The position numbers and the translations under genes are program-made. The notes beneath the pieces are model-generated. The model was not told the DNA's origin, made no database searches, and saw only the letters and a list, made by a program, of their open reading frames with translations. DNA of 36,226 nucleotides from Streptomyces mutomycini (GTDB lineage: Bacteria; Actinomycetota; Actinomycetes; Streptomycetales; Streptomycetaceae), in NCBI RefSeq assembly GCF_001700505.1, contig NZ_MAPV01000130.1:152-36377 (forward strand), given 5' to 3'. Positions 35,482 to 36,226 of the stretch are shown in pieces. Each line of letters starts with the position of its first letter. The first letter of the stretch is position 1.

Positions 35482-36226
35482 TCTCGCCCCATGTCCCGAT
35501 GGACGAGGACGGTCTCGACGCCTTCGGTGGCCAGCCGGGCCGCCAGCTTCTCCGACATCGCGACGGACCGGTGCTTACCGCCCGTACACCCGACGGCGAT
35601 GGTGACGTAGCGCTTGCCCTCCCGGCGGTACCCGGCGGCGATGAGCTGCAGCAGCTCGGTGTACTGGTTGAGGAACTCCTTGGCGCCCGGCTGGTCGAAG
35701 ACGTAGTCGGACACCTCCTCGTTGAGCCCGGTGAACGGGCGGAGCTCCGGGACCCAGTGCGGGTTGGGCAGGAAGCGGCAGTCGACGACGAGGTCGGCGT
35801 CGACCGGCAGCCCGTACTTGAAGCCGAACGACATCACCGTGGCCCGCAGCTCGGGCTCCTCGTCGCCGGCGAACTGGGCATCCATCTTGGCCCGCAGCTC
35901 GTGCACGTTGAGGCTGGAGGTGTCGATCACGAGGTCGGCGTCGCCGCGCAGCTCACGCAGCAGGTCACGCTCGGCCGCGATGCCGTCGACGATCCTGCCG
36001 TCACCCTGGAGCGGATGCGGGCGGCGGACCGATTCGAAACGGCGTACGAGGGCGTCGTCGGAGGACTCCAGGAAGACGATCCGCCGGGTGACGTGCTTGG
36101 CCGCCAGGTCGGCGAGGGACTCCCGGAGATTGTCGAAGAAGCGGCGGCCCCGTACGTCGACGACGACGGCGATGCGGGCGACGTTGCCCTGGGACCGGGC
36201 CCCGAGCTCCACCATCGTGGGGATCA
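35478..36226 (-). CDS. rapZ: RapZ-family nucleotide-binding protein, N-terminus cut by the window edge
   Basis: About 249 residues of the C-terminal part are present. The frame stays open through the edge, so the P-loop lies outside the window. Visible features are a Walker B-like AVVVDVRGRRFF, the family segments RRPHPLQ and VIDTSSLNVHELR, TVMSFGFKYGLPVDADLVVDCRFLPNP, and the C-terminal VGCTGGKHRSVA. In E. coli RapZ controls GlmZ sRNA decay and hence amino-sugar supply; in actinobacteria that sRNA circuit is unknown, so the role is open. It is the first visible gene of the rapZ-yvcK-whiA set. Confidence 0.94.
   Translation of the reverse strand, partial: IPTMVELGARSQGNVARIAVVVDVRGRRFFDNLRESLADLAAKHVTRRIVFLESSDDALVRRFESVRRPHPLQGDGRIVDGIAAERDLLRELRGDADLVIDTSSLNVHELRAKMDAQFAGDEEPELRATVMSFGFKYGLPVDADLVVDCRFLPNPHWVPELRPFTGLNEEVSDYVFDQPGAKEFLNQYTELLQLIAAGYRREGKRYVTIAVGCTGGKHRSVAMSEKLAARLATEGVETVLVHRDMGRE

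Overview
The window reads as chromosomal core from a streptomycete, very probably Streptomyces. GC is high throughout and third codon positions are almost all G or C. GTG and TTG starts are common, and RbpA, WhiA, OpcA and an actinobacterial-type DapD are all present. Gene order (dapA/dapD, suf operon, ctaA/ctaB, tkt-tal-zwf-opcA-pgl, pgi, rbpA, secG, tpiA-pgk-gap, whiA-yvcK-rapZ) matches what I recall of the S. coelicolor central region. I see no tRNA, rRNA, insertion sequence, prophage, CRISPR array or biosynthetic gene cluster.

Layout. 1-2038: an acidic hypothetical protein (cut by the left edge) and a DUF4232-like lipoprotein, both leftward. 2170-4052: dapA and dapD of the lysine/diaminopimelate pathway, convergent, with stop codons that share a CTAG. 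4096-5027: an SMR efflux protein coupled to a TetR repressor, with two palindromes upstream. 5181-6347: a six-helix membrane protein with a Gly/Tyr/Pro-rich N-terminus. 6469-13041: leftward operon sufR-sufB-sufD-Rieske ferredoxin-sufC-sufS-sufU-sufT for Fe-S cluster assembly. 13276-14966: an ABC exporter pair. 15056-18089: heme A synthase (ctaA, rightward) and heme O synthase (ctaB, leftward) around two small unknown genes that converge on a shared TTAG. 18386-24971: tkt-tal-zwf-opcA-pgl, the pentose phosphate pathway, rightward and tightly coupled. 25042-28706: pgi followed by two bacterial PH-domain membrane proteins, leftward. 28863-29544: rbpA and secG. 29683-32797: gap, then pgk-tpiA. 33467-36226: rapZ (cut by the right edge)-yvcK-whiA, with 670 bp of apparently non-coding DNA before gap.

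Together the genes supply Fe-S clusters, heme A for the terminal oxidase, NADPH and pentoses from glucose-6-phosphate, and lower glycolysis. A developmental regulator (WhiA), a carbon-envelope factor (YvcK) and an RNA polymerase-binding factor (RbpA) lie among them.

Most of the window is conserved housekeeping DNA, and I did not find a wholly new system. The best leads are regulatory and architectural: a putative leaderless sufR promoter whose -10 lies inside a CAAC-N6-GTTG operator; an iron-box-like palindrome between sufR and the ABC exporter; two convergent pairs that share stop-codon bases; paired GTAC palindromes before the SMR-TetR operon; and a 26-bp stem after whiA.
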